A program made the position numbers and the translations under genes. A stretch of DNA of 40,014 bases from the NCBI GenBank assembly GCA_948468535.1, contig CAOKIL010000007.1:1-40014 (forward strand). Direction: 5' to 3'. This stretch comes from an uncultured Eubacteriales bacterium. Lineage in GTDB: Bacteria > Bacillota > Clostridia > Monoglobales > Monoglobaceae. Under the pieces are notes generated by a model, which saw nothing but the letters and a program-made list of their open reading frames with translations, ran no database searches and was not told the DNA's origin. This document shows positions 18,589 to 24,292 of this stretch, piece by piece. The stretch's first letter is position 1. Every line of letters begins with the position of its first letter.

Positions 18589-19986
18589 TTACGCCTTATT
18601 TTTCAAGTACTCGTCTATTGACGCCGCCGCGGTTTTTCCGGCTCCCATGGCGAGGATTACGGTTGCGGCGCCTGTAACGACGTCACCGCCGGCATACACA
18701 CCCTGCTTGCTTGTTGCTCCGGTTTCCTCCTTCGCAACTATACAGCCCCACTTGTTTGTCTCAAGGTCAGGGGTTGTGTTTTTGATAAGCGGATTAGGCG
18801 TCTGACCGATTGCGATAACAACCACATCTGCATCTATATCAAACTCACTGCCTTCTACCGGCTGCGGTCTGCGTCTGCCTGATGCGTCAGGCTCGCCAAG
18901 TTCCATTTTGATACATGTAACGCTGTCAACCCAACCCTCATCATCTCCGTTTATCTTGACAGGATTATTAAGAAGTTTGAATTCTATTCCCTCTTCCTTT
19001 GCATGGTGTACTTCTTCAAGACGCGCGGGCATTTCCTCTTCGCTTCTTCTGTATACTATACAAACATTCTCTGCTCCAAGTCTCTTTGCTGAACGCGCTG
19101 CATCCATTGCTACGTTTCCTCCGCCTACAACCACTACGTTCTTGCCGACATAAATCGGGGTATCGTATTCCGGAAACTTATACGCCTTCATCAGATTGAT
19201 TCTGGTTAAGAACTCATTTGCCGAATATACGCCATTAAGCGATTCACCCTCAATCTTCATAAAGCTCGGAAGTCCTGCGCCTGTACCGATAAACACTGCA
19301 TCAAAGCCTTCTTCTGTAAGCAGTTCTTCAACAGATAAGACTTTGCCGATTACCATGTTTGTCATTACTTCAACGCCCATATCCTTTAGCTTCTGAACCT
19401 CAGCGGCAACAATGTCCTTCGGCAGTCTGAACTCAGGGATACCATAAACCAAAACTCCGCCCGGTGTATGGAATGCTTCAAACACAGTAACTTTATATCC
19501 AAGTTTAGCTAAATCGCCTGCACAAGTGAGACCTGACGGTCCTGCACCGACAACAGCTACCTTCTTGCCATTTGGCTTTGGTGCTTCCGGCTTTTTATCA
19601 CAGTTCTTCATATACCAATCTGCAACAAATCTCTCCAGACGTCCAATCGCTACCGGTTCGCCTTTTATGCCGCGAACACAATATTTTTCACACTGGCTTT
19701 CCTGAGGACATACACGTCCGCAAACAGCCGGCAATGAGCTTGTCTCTTGAATTTTGAGATAGGCGTCCTCAAACTTACCTTCTGCAACAAGTGCGATAAA
19801 TTCCGGGATTTTAACCATAACAGGGCAGCCCTGCATACAAGGCTTATTCTTACAGTTCAGACATCTCGCCGCCTCTTCCTTTGCCATTTCCTCTGTATAT
19901 CCGGTTGAAACTTCTTCAAAGTTCTTATTTCTTACATTTGGGTCTTGCTCAGGCATTTTTACCTTTTCAAGTGACATATTAGGCAT
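18589..19986 (-). CDS. nfnB: NfnB-type large subunit: FAD/NADPH [4Fe-4S] oxidoreductase (GltA/SudA-like)
   Basis: 465 residues. N-terminal four-helix domain with cysteines in CLNCKNKPCMQGCP and a second set CGRVCPQESQCEKYC for iron-sulphur clusters; FAD site VVGAGPSGLTCAGDLA; NADPH site VVGGGNVAMDAARSAKRLG; C-terminal GGDVVTGAATVILAMGAGK. The frame resembles glutamate synthase small subunit, but the neighbour is not a large GOGAT subunit. With the gene just upstream it makes NADH-dependent reduced ferredoxin:NADP+ oxidoreductase, which bifurcates electrons. GGAGGG precedes the ATG; it overlaps nfnA by 8 bases. Confidence 0.92.
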   Translation of the reverse strand: MPNMSLEKVKMPEQDPNVRNKNFEEVSTGYTEEMAKEEAARCLNCKNKPCMQGCPVMVKIPEFIALVAEGKFEDAYLKIQETSSLPAVCGRVCPQESQCEKYCVRGIKGEPVAIGRLERFVADWYMKNCDKKPEAPKPNGKKVAVVGAGPSGLTCAGDLAKLGYKVTVFEAFHTPGGVLVYGIPEFRLPKDIVAAEVQKLKDMGVEVMTNMVIGKVLSVEELLTEEGFDAVFIGTGAGLPSFMKIEGESLNGVYSANEFLTRINLMKAYKFPEYDTPIYVGKNVVVVGGGNVAMDAARSAKRLGAENVCIVYRRSEEEMPARLEEVHHAKEEGIEFKLLNNPVKINGDDEGWVDSVTCIKMELGEPDASGRRRPQPVEGSEFDIDADVVVIAIGQTPNPLIKNTTPDLETNKWGCIVAKEETGATSKQGVYAGGDVVTGAATVILAMGAGKTAAASIDEYLKNKA

Positions 19987-20827
19987 TATTCATTCCCTCC
20001 AATCTGCAATTTTCATGACGCTGTCTTGACTCTGTCTCCTGCTTTTTGAACATTTTTGAGCGCGCAATCGCACTGTCAAAGTCAACCTGGTGACCGTCAA
20101 AGTCTGGTCCGTCAACGCATGCAAACTTAGTCTCGCCGCCTACGGTTACACGGCATCCGCCGCACATACCCGTACCGTCAATCATGATTGGGTTCATGCT
20201 TACTATTGTCTTTATATCATACTTGCGTGTCAAATCGCAAACTGCCTTCATCATAACAAGCGGACCTATTGCAACAACCAAGTCATACTTTACTCCGCTG
20301 TTTATGAGCTCTTCAAGCTTTGCGGTAACAAATCCCTGATTTCCGTTTGAACCATCATCTGTCATTGTGTAAAGATTTGTGCAGGCTGCCTTGCATAAAT
20401 CTTCTATGATAACTAAATCCTTGTTTCTGAAGCCGTTTATCATATCAACTTCTACGCCCATTGAATTAAGCTTCTTTGCCTGAGGGTATGCGATAGCGGT
20501 TCCGAGACCGCCGCCTATAACAGCAACCCTATTAACACCGTCAAAATGCGATGCAACCCCCAAAGGACCAACAAAGTCCTGAAGGCTGTCGCCTTCGCTG
20601 AGTTTGTTCAGGCTCTCGGTTGACTTTCCTACAATCTGGAAAATAACAGTAACCGTCCCCTTTTCTCTGTCATAGTCTGCAATCGTGAAAGGAATACGCT
20701 CACCCTTCTCATCAACTCTTAATATGATGAACTGTCCCGGTTCCGCTTTTTTTGCTATGTACGGAGCCTCAACCTCAATGAGTGAAACCGTAGGATTCAG
20801 AACCTCTTTTCTTACTATTTTATACAA
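19979..20827 (-). CDS. nfnA: NfnA-type small subunit: FAD/NAD-binding [2Fe-2S] protein (SudB-like)
   Basis: 282 residues of the ferredoxin-NADP reductase/dihydroorotate dehydrogenase electron-transfer family. FAD-binding barrel with GQFIILRVDEKGERIPFTI, NAD-binding VAVIGGGLGTAIAYPQAKKL, and the C-terminal cluster cysteines in GTGMCGGCRVTVGG...FACVDGPDFDGH. The start codon is TTG: GGAGGTG lies 6 bases upstream and no ATG fits. It forms a complex with NfnB. Without nfnB the same protein class could serve other partners, but the overlap here makes NfnAB the best reading. Confidence 0.9.
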   Translation of the reverse strand: MYKIVRKEVLNPTVSLIEVEAPYIAKKAEPGQFIILRVDEKGERIPFTIADYDREKGTVTVIFQIVGKSTESLNKLSEGDSLQDFVGPLGVASHFDGVNRVAVIGGGLGTAIAYPQAKKLNSMGVEVDMINGFRNKDLVIIEDLCKAACTNLYTMTDDGSNGNQGFVTAKLEELINSGVKYDLVVAIGPLVMMKAVCDLTRKYDIKTIVSMNPIMIDGTGMCGGCRVTVGGETKFACVDGPDFDGHQVDFDSAIARSKMFKKQETESRQRHENCRLEGMNNA

Positions 20828-20880
20828 TTACCACACCTCCATAAATTGTACGCCTAATACATTTAGACTTTAACCCCGCT

Positions 20881-20909
20881 ATTATACCACAACATAATAT
20901 TGACATCAA
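20881..20909 (-). promoter_or_regulatory. nfnAB promoter
   Basis: Minus-strand -35 TTGATG, 17-base spacer, -10 TATAAT; the leader is about 45 bases. Confidence 0.7.
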
Positions 20910-20983
20910 TCATCAAATTGCATAGAATTTAGACATGATAGTCAAAGCCGCTGACAAATACCATCAAAATTGTATAAATATAC

Positions 20984-21144
20984 AAAAACAGAGTGTAGCT
21001 AATAAAGCCACACTCCGTTGTGCGTCGTTAACAAATATTTGCCAATTAAATACCGCTGCTGCGATAATCAATTTTTCCTTTACAAAACCATCGGTGTAAA
21101 CACCTCAGGATAATATGCACTAACTTCTTTGTCAGCACAATTTC
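20984..21144 (-). ncRNA. ssrS: Stand-alone structured RNA, probably 6S RNA
   Basis: A consensus promoter on the minus strand (21151-21179) starts an RNA of about 160 bases that ends in GAGTGTGGCT-loop-AGCTACACTC and TGTTTTTG. No protein frame with a ribosome site is present. The ends pair: TTGTGC (minus, 21135-21140) with GCACAA (21018-21023), then TGACA with TGTTA across a 5-base bulge, giving a rod closed near its ends as in 6S RNA. The segment CCTGAG...CCGATGG...GTAAAGG resembles the conserved 6S central region. 6S is the best guess; the RNA gene itself is better supported than its name. Confidence 0.55.
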
Positions 21145-21150
21145 CTATAG

Positions 21151-21179
21151 ATTATATATTAACTTAATTTATTTGTCAA
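21151..21179 (-). promoter_or_regulatory. Promoter of the 6S-like RNA
   Basis: -35 TTGACA, 17-base spacer, -10 TATAAT, a perfect sigma-A promoter on the minus strand with no coding gene before the terminator at 20991-21015. Confidence 0.85.
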
Positions 21180-21244
21180 CAACAATTTTAAATTTAGCAA
21201 AATTTTTGTAAAATTCAATTATTTTTTAGAATTCTTGACATATT

Positions 21245-21457
21245 TTATTTGTCAGCCTTAAAGCGACCGAGAATTTCGTTTCTAAAAAAGAAAGTGATAT
21301 CCCACAGTGCACAAAGACCGATTACAGTATAAATTATCCTGCTTATTATGCTTGCCTGACCGCCGAACAAAAACGCCACAAGGTCAAATTGAAAAATTCC
21401 GACAAGACCCCAATTAAGTCCGCCGATTATAAGCAGTATCAAAGTAATAATATCCAT
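21245..21457 (-). CDS. DUF378-family small membrane protein
   Basis: 70 residues with two membrane helices. It begins MDIITLILLIIGGLNWGLVG, the signature of the DUF378 family, and continues with FDLVAFLFGGQ and ARIIYTVIGLCALW-like sequence. Function unknown. The in-frame start at 21478 is rejected; AGGAGGT lies just before the ATG at 21457. It is 60 bases downstream of larC on the same strand. Confidence 0.9.
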   Translation of the reverse strand: MDIITLILLIIGGLNWGLVGIFQFDLVAFLFGGQASIISRIIYTVIGLCALWDITFFFRNEILGRFKADK

Positions 21458-21519
21458 TAAATTACCTCCTAAAATCAAAGTTTATTTTTTAATGATATTA
21501 TTTCAAATAGTATAAAATT

Positions 21520-22734
21520 TTATACATTTGTTATTGAACTTGCTGCTTTCACAATCGAAACATCATTTTCTTTAGCCGCCTTTTCAACATCATCGTATTC
21601 AGGTTTTGCCCTCGAAACACCGTAACCATACGACTTTTTTATCCTGATATCACCATACTTAGTATGCGCGATATCTTCAGTTCGGCTTAATACATATCTT
21701 TTTGAAACATGCTCACGAATTCCGATTGTTGATGTGTGCTTAAAAATCAGCTTAACCATATCATTCTTGCGTTCTTCATGGCACAGACAAGTCAGCAAAA
21801 CTCCCGGACGGTTTTTCTTCATTCCAACCGGAGTTGTAAAAACATCAAGAGCGCCTGCCTCAAACAGCCTGTCAACCGCAAACCCTATTCCCTCTCCTGT
21901 CATATCGTCAATGTTACAGCAAAGTTCAGAAACCGTATCAATCTCACCCTGTGCTTCTCCCAGCATAACCCGCAGACAATTTGCAGTATCAAAATCCTTT
22001 GTTCCCATACCATATCCGATTTTTGAGATACTCATAACAGGCATGGGTGCAAACTCCGCCGCAAAATATCTGAGAAGCGCTGCCCCTGTCGGAGTACAAA
22101 GTTCTCCTGCTAAACCACTGCTGTATATCGGAATATCACGCAAAATATACGCTGTCGCAGGCGCAGGAACAGGCAAAATACCATGAGCACATTTCACCTG
22201 TCCGCTTCCGACATGAACAGGCGAGACTATAATCCTATCAGGAGTAATTTCTTCAACCAGCATACAAGTTCCCACGATATCAGCAACCGCATCCATGCTT
22301 CCTACTTCGTGAAAGTGAATTTGCTCAACCTCACATCCGTGAGCATGACTTTCTGCCTCGGCAATCAGTCTGTATACTGCAAGAGCATCTTCGCGCACTC
22401 GATCAGATACATTTATGTGACCTATAATATGTTCTATCTCCTTCATACCTGTGTGATGATGAGCATGGCTGTGCTGATGGTGATCATTTTTTTCATGACG
22501 ATCGTGATGCTCATGAATATGCTCATCTTCTGTAACACCGCTAACCAAAACGTCAATATGAGTGCCCGTTATACCGCACTTCACCGACTTATTTTTCTTA
22601 AACTCAACATTTGGGATGTTTAAATTGTTTAATTTTTTTATAAAATCATCGGGACTGGGCAAAAGTTCAACAAGAGCCGACATAAGCATATCTCCTGCAG
22701 CTCCCATATTACATTCTATATATAAAGTTTTCAC
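21520..22734 (-). CDS. larC: LarC, nickel-pincer cofactor biosynthesis protein
   Basis: 404 residues. In the Lar pathway LarC inserts nickel into the pincer nucleotide cofactor used by lactate racemase and related enzymes. Family motifs: MKTLYIECNMGAAGDMLMSAL, a histidine-rich stretch near 72-97 likely to bind nickel, IHFHEVGSMDAVADIVG, CTPTGAALLRYFA and the C-terminal domain with GVSRAKPEYDD. Start codon GTG with AGGAGT upstream. Known lactobacillar larC is split and needs a ribosomal frameshift; here it is one continuous frame. No larA, larB or larE is in the window. Confidence 0.93.
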   Translation of the reverse strand: MKTLYIECNMGAAGDMLMSALVELLPSPDDFIKKLNNLNIPNVEFKKNKSVKCGITGTHIDVLVSGVTEDEHIHEHHDRHEKNDHHQHSHAHHHTGMKEIEHIIGHINVSDRVREDALAVYRLIAEAESHAHGCEVEQIHFHEVGSMDAVADIVGTCMLVEEITPDRIIVSPVHVGSGQVKCAHGILPVPAPATAYILRDIPIYSSGLAGELCTPTGAALLRYFAAEFAPMPVMSISKIGYGMGTKDFDTANCLRVMLGEAQGEIDTVSELCCNIDDMTGEGIGFAVDRLFEAGALDVFTTPVGMKKNRPGVLLTCLCHEERKNDMVKLIFKHTSTIGIREHVSKRYVLSRTEDIAHTKYGDIRIKKSYGYGVSRAKPEYDDVEKAAKENDVSIVKAASSITNV

Positions 22735-22830
22735 AGTTACATCACTCCTATACTATTATAAATTAAAATGTTATATAATATAAAAAATAAAACGTTTAAT
22801 AAAAATTTATACTTTTCACAAAATTACCTC

Positions 22831-22858
22831 TTGACATATGTAGATTATATGATATAAT
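22831..22858 (+). promoter_or_regulatory. Promoter of small RNA A
   Basis: -35 TTGACA, 16-base spacer, -10 TATAAT, both perfect. Confidence 0.85.
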
Positions 22859-22864
22859 AGATTA

Positions 22865-22956
22865 TGCTATCAGGAAATTGAGCAACGTTAGTTGCTCACG
22901 CAATAAACATTCTACTTAAAGCCGCCCTTTCCTCTACAGAAGGGCGGTACTTTTTT
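22865..22956 (+). ncRNA. Small RNA A, antitoxin-like
   Basis: About 90 bases: hairpin TGAGCAAC-GTTA-GTTGCTCA (22879-22898), an A/T-rich linker, and terminator GCCGCCCTT/AAGGGCGGT followed by TTTTTT (22921-22956). No ribosome site or useful frame. The opposite strand over the terminator reads IAIKKYRPS, like the tails of the peptides at 33153 and 23711, suggesting that the RNA once matched a convergent toxin mRNA whose 5' part is gone (inference). Confidence 0.65.
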
Positions 22957-23071
22957 ATGGCTATTATTAATATATCCCAAATTTTTCAAAAATGTCAATT
23001 TACAAATTCTTTACTTTAATTTTCATAATATATGTTTGTCAATGATGAACGTCCTGTAATATTATTTTAAT

Positions 23072-23100
23072 TTGACATTATTTGTAAGATATTATATAAT
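23072..23100 (+). promoter_or_regulatory. Promoter of small RNA B
   Basis: -35 TTGACA, 17-base spacer, -10 TATAAT, a perfect sigma-A promoter. Confidence 0.88.
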
Positions 23101-23106
23101 ATTAAT

Positions 23107-23171
23107 ACTGACAATAGTCAGGCATAATAAGAAGGTATTAAAGAGCGTCATACCGGACGCTCTTTGTCTTT
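23107..23171 (+). ncRNA. Small RNA B, antitoxin-like
   Basis: About 65 bases: hairpin CTGAC-AATA-GTCAG at the 5' end, a linker (GCATAATAAG...TTAAAG) similar to that of RNA A, and terminator AAAGAGCGTC/GACGCTCTTT with a T-rich tail. On the opposite strand the hairpin encodes the tail QYKDKERPV and stop, again like the toxin tails in this window, but no complete peptide remains. It could alternatively drive low-level readthrough into the peptide gene at 23286. Confidence 0.65.
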
Positions 23172-23285
23172 ATATTGACCTTAGTTGCTTCAAATAAATT
23201 GACATACTTTATCATATACACAATCAAAGATTGTGGTCACAGTTATTCCATCTCCATTCTATTATGGAAGGGAGGTGAAGTCTAT

Positions 23286-23357
23286 ATGGAAAAACTACTC
23301 AAAGCAGCAGTCACTATTATTATATTTTACATAATAGTTTCCATAAAAGCAATATAG
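23286..23357 (+). CDS. 23-residue hydrophobic peptide, candidate type I toxin 1
   Basis: Peptide with Lys at 3 and 6, a continuous hydrophobic helix AAVTIIIFYIIVSI and a final KAI. GGGAGGTG stands 8 bases before the ATG. The frame is open further upstream, but this site fixes the start. In the leader ATCTCC (23250-23255) can pair with GGAGGT (23271-23276), and a 7-bp hairpin lies at 23219-23235. The TAG stop is in the 5' arm of the hairpin 23352-23384. An antisense RNA starts downstream on the other strand. Together these are the hallmarks of membrane-acting type I toxins. No convincing promoter was found directly upstream. Confidence 0.65.
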   Translation: MEKLLKAAVTIIIFYIIVSIKAI

Positions 23358-23439
23358 CCGTCTCTCTGGTCAGGACGGCTATATTTATACGTTAAATGTA
23401 GAATTACTGGCTAGCCGCTATGCGGTGCCTTCTTTTTCT
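23345..23439 (-). ncRNA. Candidate antitoxin RNA 1 (antisense to the 3' end of toxin 1)
   Basis: Starts about 7 bases after a perfect minus-strand promoter (23446-23474). It has a first hairpin complementary to the plus-strand hairpin GCCGC-TAT-GCGGT (23409-23429) and ends at ATATAGCCGTC/GACGGCTATAT (23352-23384), followed by TGCTTTTATGG. The toxin mRNA would run to its own terminator at 23409-23437, so the two RNAs overlap over about 90 bases. Confidence 0.65.
23409..23437 (+). terminator. Distal terminator of the toxin 1 mRNA
   Basis: GGC-TA-GCCGC, loop TAT, GCGGT-GCC, followed by TTCTTTTTC. The upstream hairpin 23352-23384 may act as a first, weaker, bidirectional terminator. Confidence 0.65.
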
Positions 23440-23445
23440 GCTTTT

Positions 23446-23474
23446 ATTATATTATATTTTTTCTTCTATGTCAA
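23446..23474 (-). promoter_or_regulatory. Promoter of antitoxin RNA 1
   Basis: Minus strand: -35 TTGACA, 17-base A-rich spacer, -10 TATAAT, perfect consensus and pointing into the toxin 3' end. Confidence 0.85.
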
Positions 23475-23489
23475 GCATAAAATTTTTCC

Positions 23490-23518
23490 TTTACAAATAT
23501 AAAAAAATGTGCTATATT
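23490..23518 (+). promoter_or_regulatory. Promoter of the long-hairpin leader RNA
   Basis: -35 TTTACA, 17-base spacer, -10 TATATT preceded by TGC (extended -10). Confidence 0.75.
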
Positions 23519-23524
23519 ATATTT

Positions 23525-23683
23525 GCGATAGAATTTAATATTTTTTCAGAATAGGTATACGTTAGATAAAAACGTATGCTTTGATTGTTATATCATAATT
23601 TAACCTATTCTGATATTTAAGTTCTATCGCAAGAACACCAAAGCTGCGTTTTTTGTGCGTCAGCTTCGGTTGGCGCATTTTTT
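23525..23683 (+). ncRNA. Leader RNA with a 30-bp hairpin and a terminator/antiterminator pair
   Basis: The transcript start folds into a long hairpin: TTGCGATAGAA...CAGAATAGGT (23523-23556) pairs with ACCTATTCTG...TTCTATCGCAA (23603-23632), with a small inner hairpin ATACGTT/AACGTAT. It ends at terminator TGCGTCAGC-TTCG-GTTGGCGCA plus TTTTTT (23656-23683). A second pairing, ACC-A-AAGCTG (23637-23646) with CAGCTT-C-GGT (23661-23670), would break that terminator. The 15-codon frame at 23711 follows. This is the geometry of an attenuator, with unknown signal. Confidence 0.6.
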
Positions 23684-23710
23684 AGTTTATGAGGTTTTTT
23701 AAGGGGAGGA

Positions 23711-23758
23711 ATGAATAGTATGCTTAACCTCAAAAAACAAAAAAAAGAACGCTCATAG
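23711..23758 (+). CDS. 15-residue basic peptide, possible toxin remnant 2
   Basis: ATG directly after GGGGAGGA; translation MNSMLNLKKQKKERS. A second ATG at 23720 has better spacing. The tail KKQKKERS with its stop at the hairpin arm (GAACGCTCAT/ATGAGCGTTC, 23747-23783) matches the placement in toxin 3. There is no hydrophobic segment, as if the membrane helix had been deleted between ATG and the tail. A convergent antisense RNA is still present. It may instead be a leader peptide or not translated. Confidence 0.35.
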   Translation: MNSMLNLKKQKKERS

Positions 23759-23809
23759 TTCCTGCAAGAATACATGAGCGTTCAAACCACAACATCACAG
23801 GGATATTGT
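23739..23809 (-). ncRNA. Candidate antisense RNA 2
   Basis: Starts 7 bases after a perfect promoter (23816-23844, minus strand) and ends at GAACGCTCAT/ATGAGCGTTC followed by TTTTTTTT, one of the strongest terminators in the window. About 70 bases; it covers the 3' part of the 15-codon frame on the other strand. No ribosome site. Confidence 0.7.
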
Positions 23810-23840
23810 AAATCTATTATACAATATTTCTCTTGTGATG
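23793..23840. repeat. Inverted repeat over the antisense RNA 2 promoter
   Basis: Nested arms CATCACA/TGTGATG and ATATTGTA/TACAATAT (23803-23827, 9-base centre) enclose the -10 box of the antisense promoter. It could be an operator or simply a hairpin at the start of the RNA. Confidence 0.45.
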
Positions 23841-23844
23841 TCAA
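23816..23844 (-). promoter_or_regulatory. Promoter of antisense RNA 2
   Basis: Minus strand: -35 TTGACA, 17-base spacer, -10 TATAAT, perfect. Confidence 0.88.
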
Positions 23845-23867
23845 ACTTAAAATCAGGAGGAAATAAA

Positions 23868-24164
23868 ATGGGTTATAATATATCCGATATATACGAACGA
23901 GCAAATTTGCGTAAAATCGTTGGATTATTAATAAACGGTGTAGAAGATTCGTATGAATTAAGCGGCACATGTGAAGAAGAACTAAAAAAAGCAGATGAAG
24001 AAATCAATGAAATAATCTGTAAACATTTTAAAGATGAAAAACTAATCACAGAGATAACAAACGATGTTTTCCGTTTTGCAGACGTATATGAAAAAATATA
24101 TATGGAAATAGGATTAAAGTGCGGATTAATGCTTGCAAAAGACTTAACAATATTGAATGAGTAA
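23868..24164 (+). CDS. Small helical protein of unknown function (DUF6809-like)
   Basis: 98 residues, mostly alpha-helical, no membrane segment. AGGAGG 7 bases upstream fixes the ATG at 23868. The ending, FADVYEKIYMEIGLKCGLMLAKDL, resembles the 'E...F..G...G..L..E' ending of small clostridial DUF6809-type proteins often found in mobile or accessory regions. This is a weak similarity from memory. It lies directly downstream of the RNA-rich region, and no plus-strand promoter is obvious. Confidence 0.6.
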   Translation: MGYNISDIYERANLRKIVGLLINGVEDSYELSGTCEEELKKADEEINEIICKHFKDEKLITEITNDVFRFADVYEKIYMEIGLKCGLMLAKDLTILNE

Positions 24165-24180
24165 AGAGAGAGGGATAAGT

Positions 24181-24240
24181 ATGAGTGTTTTGAATACGGC
24201 TGGAAGTTATCTGCAAAATTTTTATTTGAAACATTTATAA
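24181..24240 (+). CDS. Possible 19-residue peptide
   Basis: ATG after GAGAGAGGG; translation starts MSVLNTAGSYLQNFY and stops at 24240. It follows the previous gene by 16 bases. Only the weak ribosome site supports it. Confidence 0.2.
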   Translation: MSVLNTAGSYLQNFYLKHL

Positions 24241-24250
24241 ATAATCAATA

Positions 24251-24283
24251 ATGCTGAAAGGGGGCGTTGCCCCCTTTCAGCAT
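24251..24283. terminator. Bidirectional terminator between the DUF6809-like gene and tsf
   Basis: ATGCTGAAAGGGGGC and GCCCCCTTTCAGCAT form a 15-bp GC-rich stem with a 3-base loop; T-rich flanks lie on both strands. It ends the rpsB-tsf operon from the right. Confidence 0.88.
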
Positions 24284-24292
24284 GTTTAAAAT

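Noticed and set aside
18420-18640. Target-site duplication made by insertion of repeat R1
   Set aside because: The two nfnB tails differ at about half of the codons, so they cannot be a fresh copy made at insertion.
18589-19986. Glutamate synthase small subunit (gltD) as the product name
   Set aside because: No GOGAT large subunit is adjacent. The 8-base overlap with a SudB/NfnA-type gene makes the NfnAB complex the better reading.
20984-21144. SRP (4.5S/scRNA) or a riboswitch for the nearby gene
   Set aside because: The GGAAGGAAGCAGC-like helix 8 motif is missing, and the RNA is terminated without a downstream gene on its strand, so it is not a leader.
23523-23632. The 30-bp hairpin as a MITE or transposon end
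   Set aside because: No flanking target-site duplication was seen, and it starts at the predicted transcription start of a strong promoter, with a terminator and antiterminator behind it. Not fully excluded.
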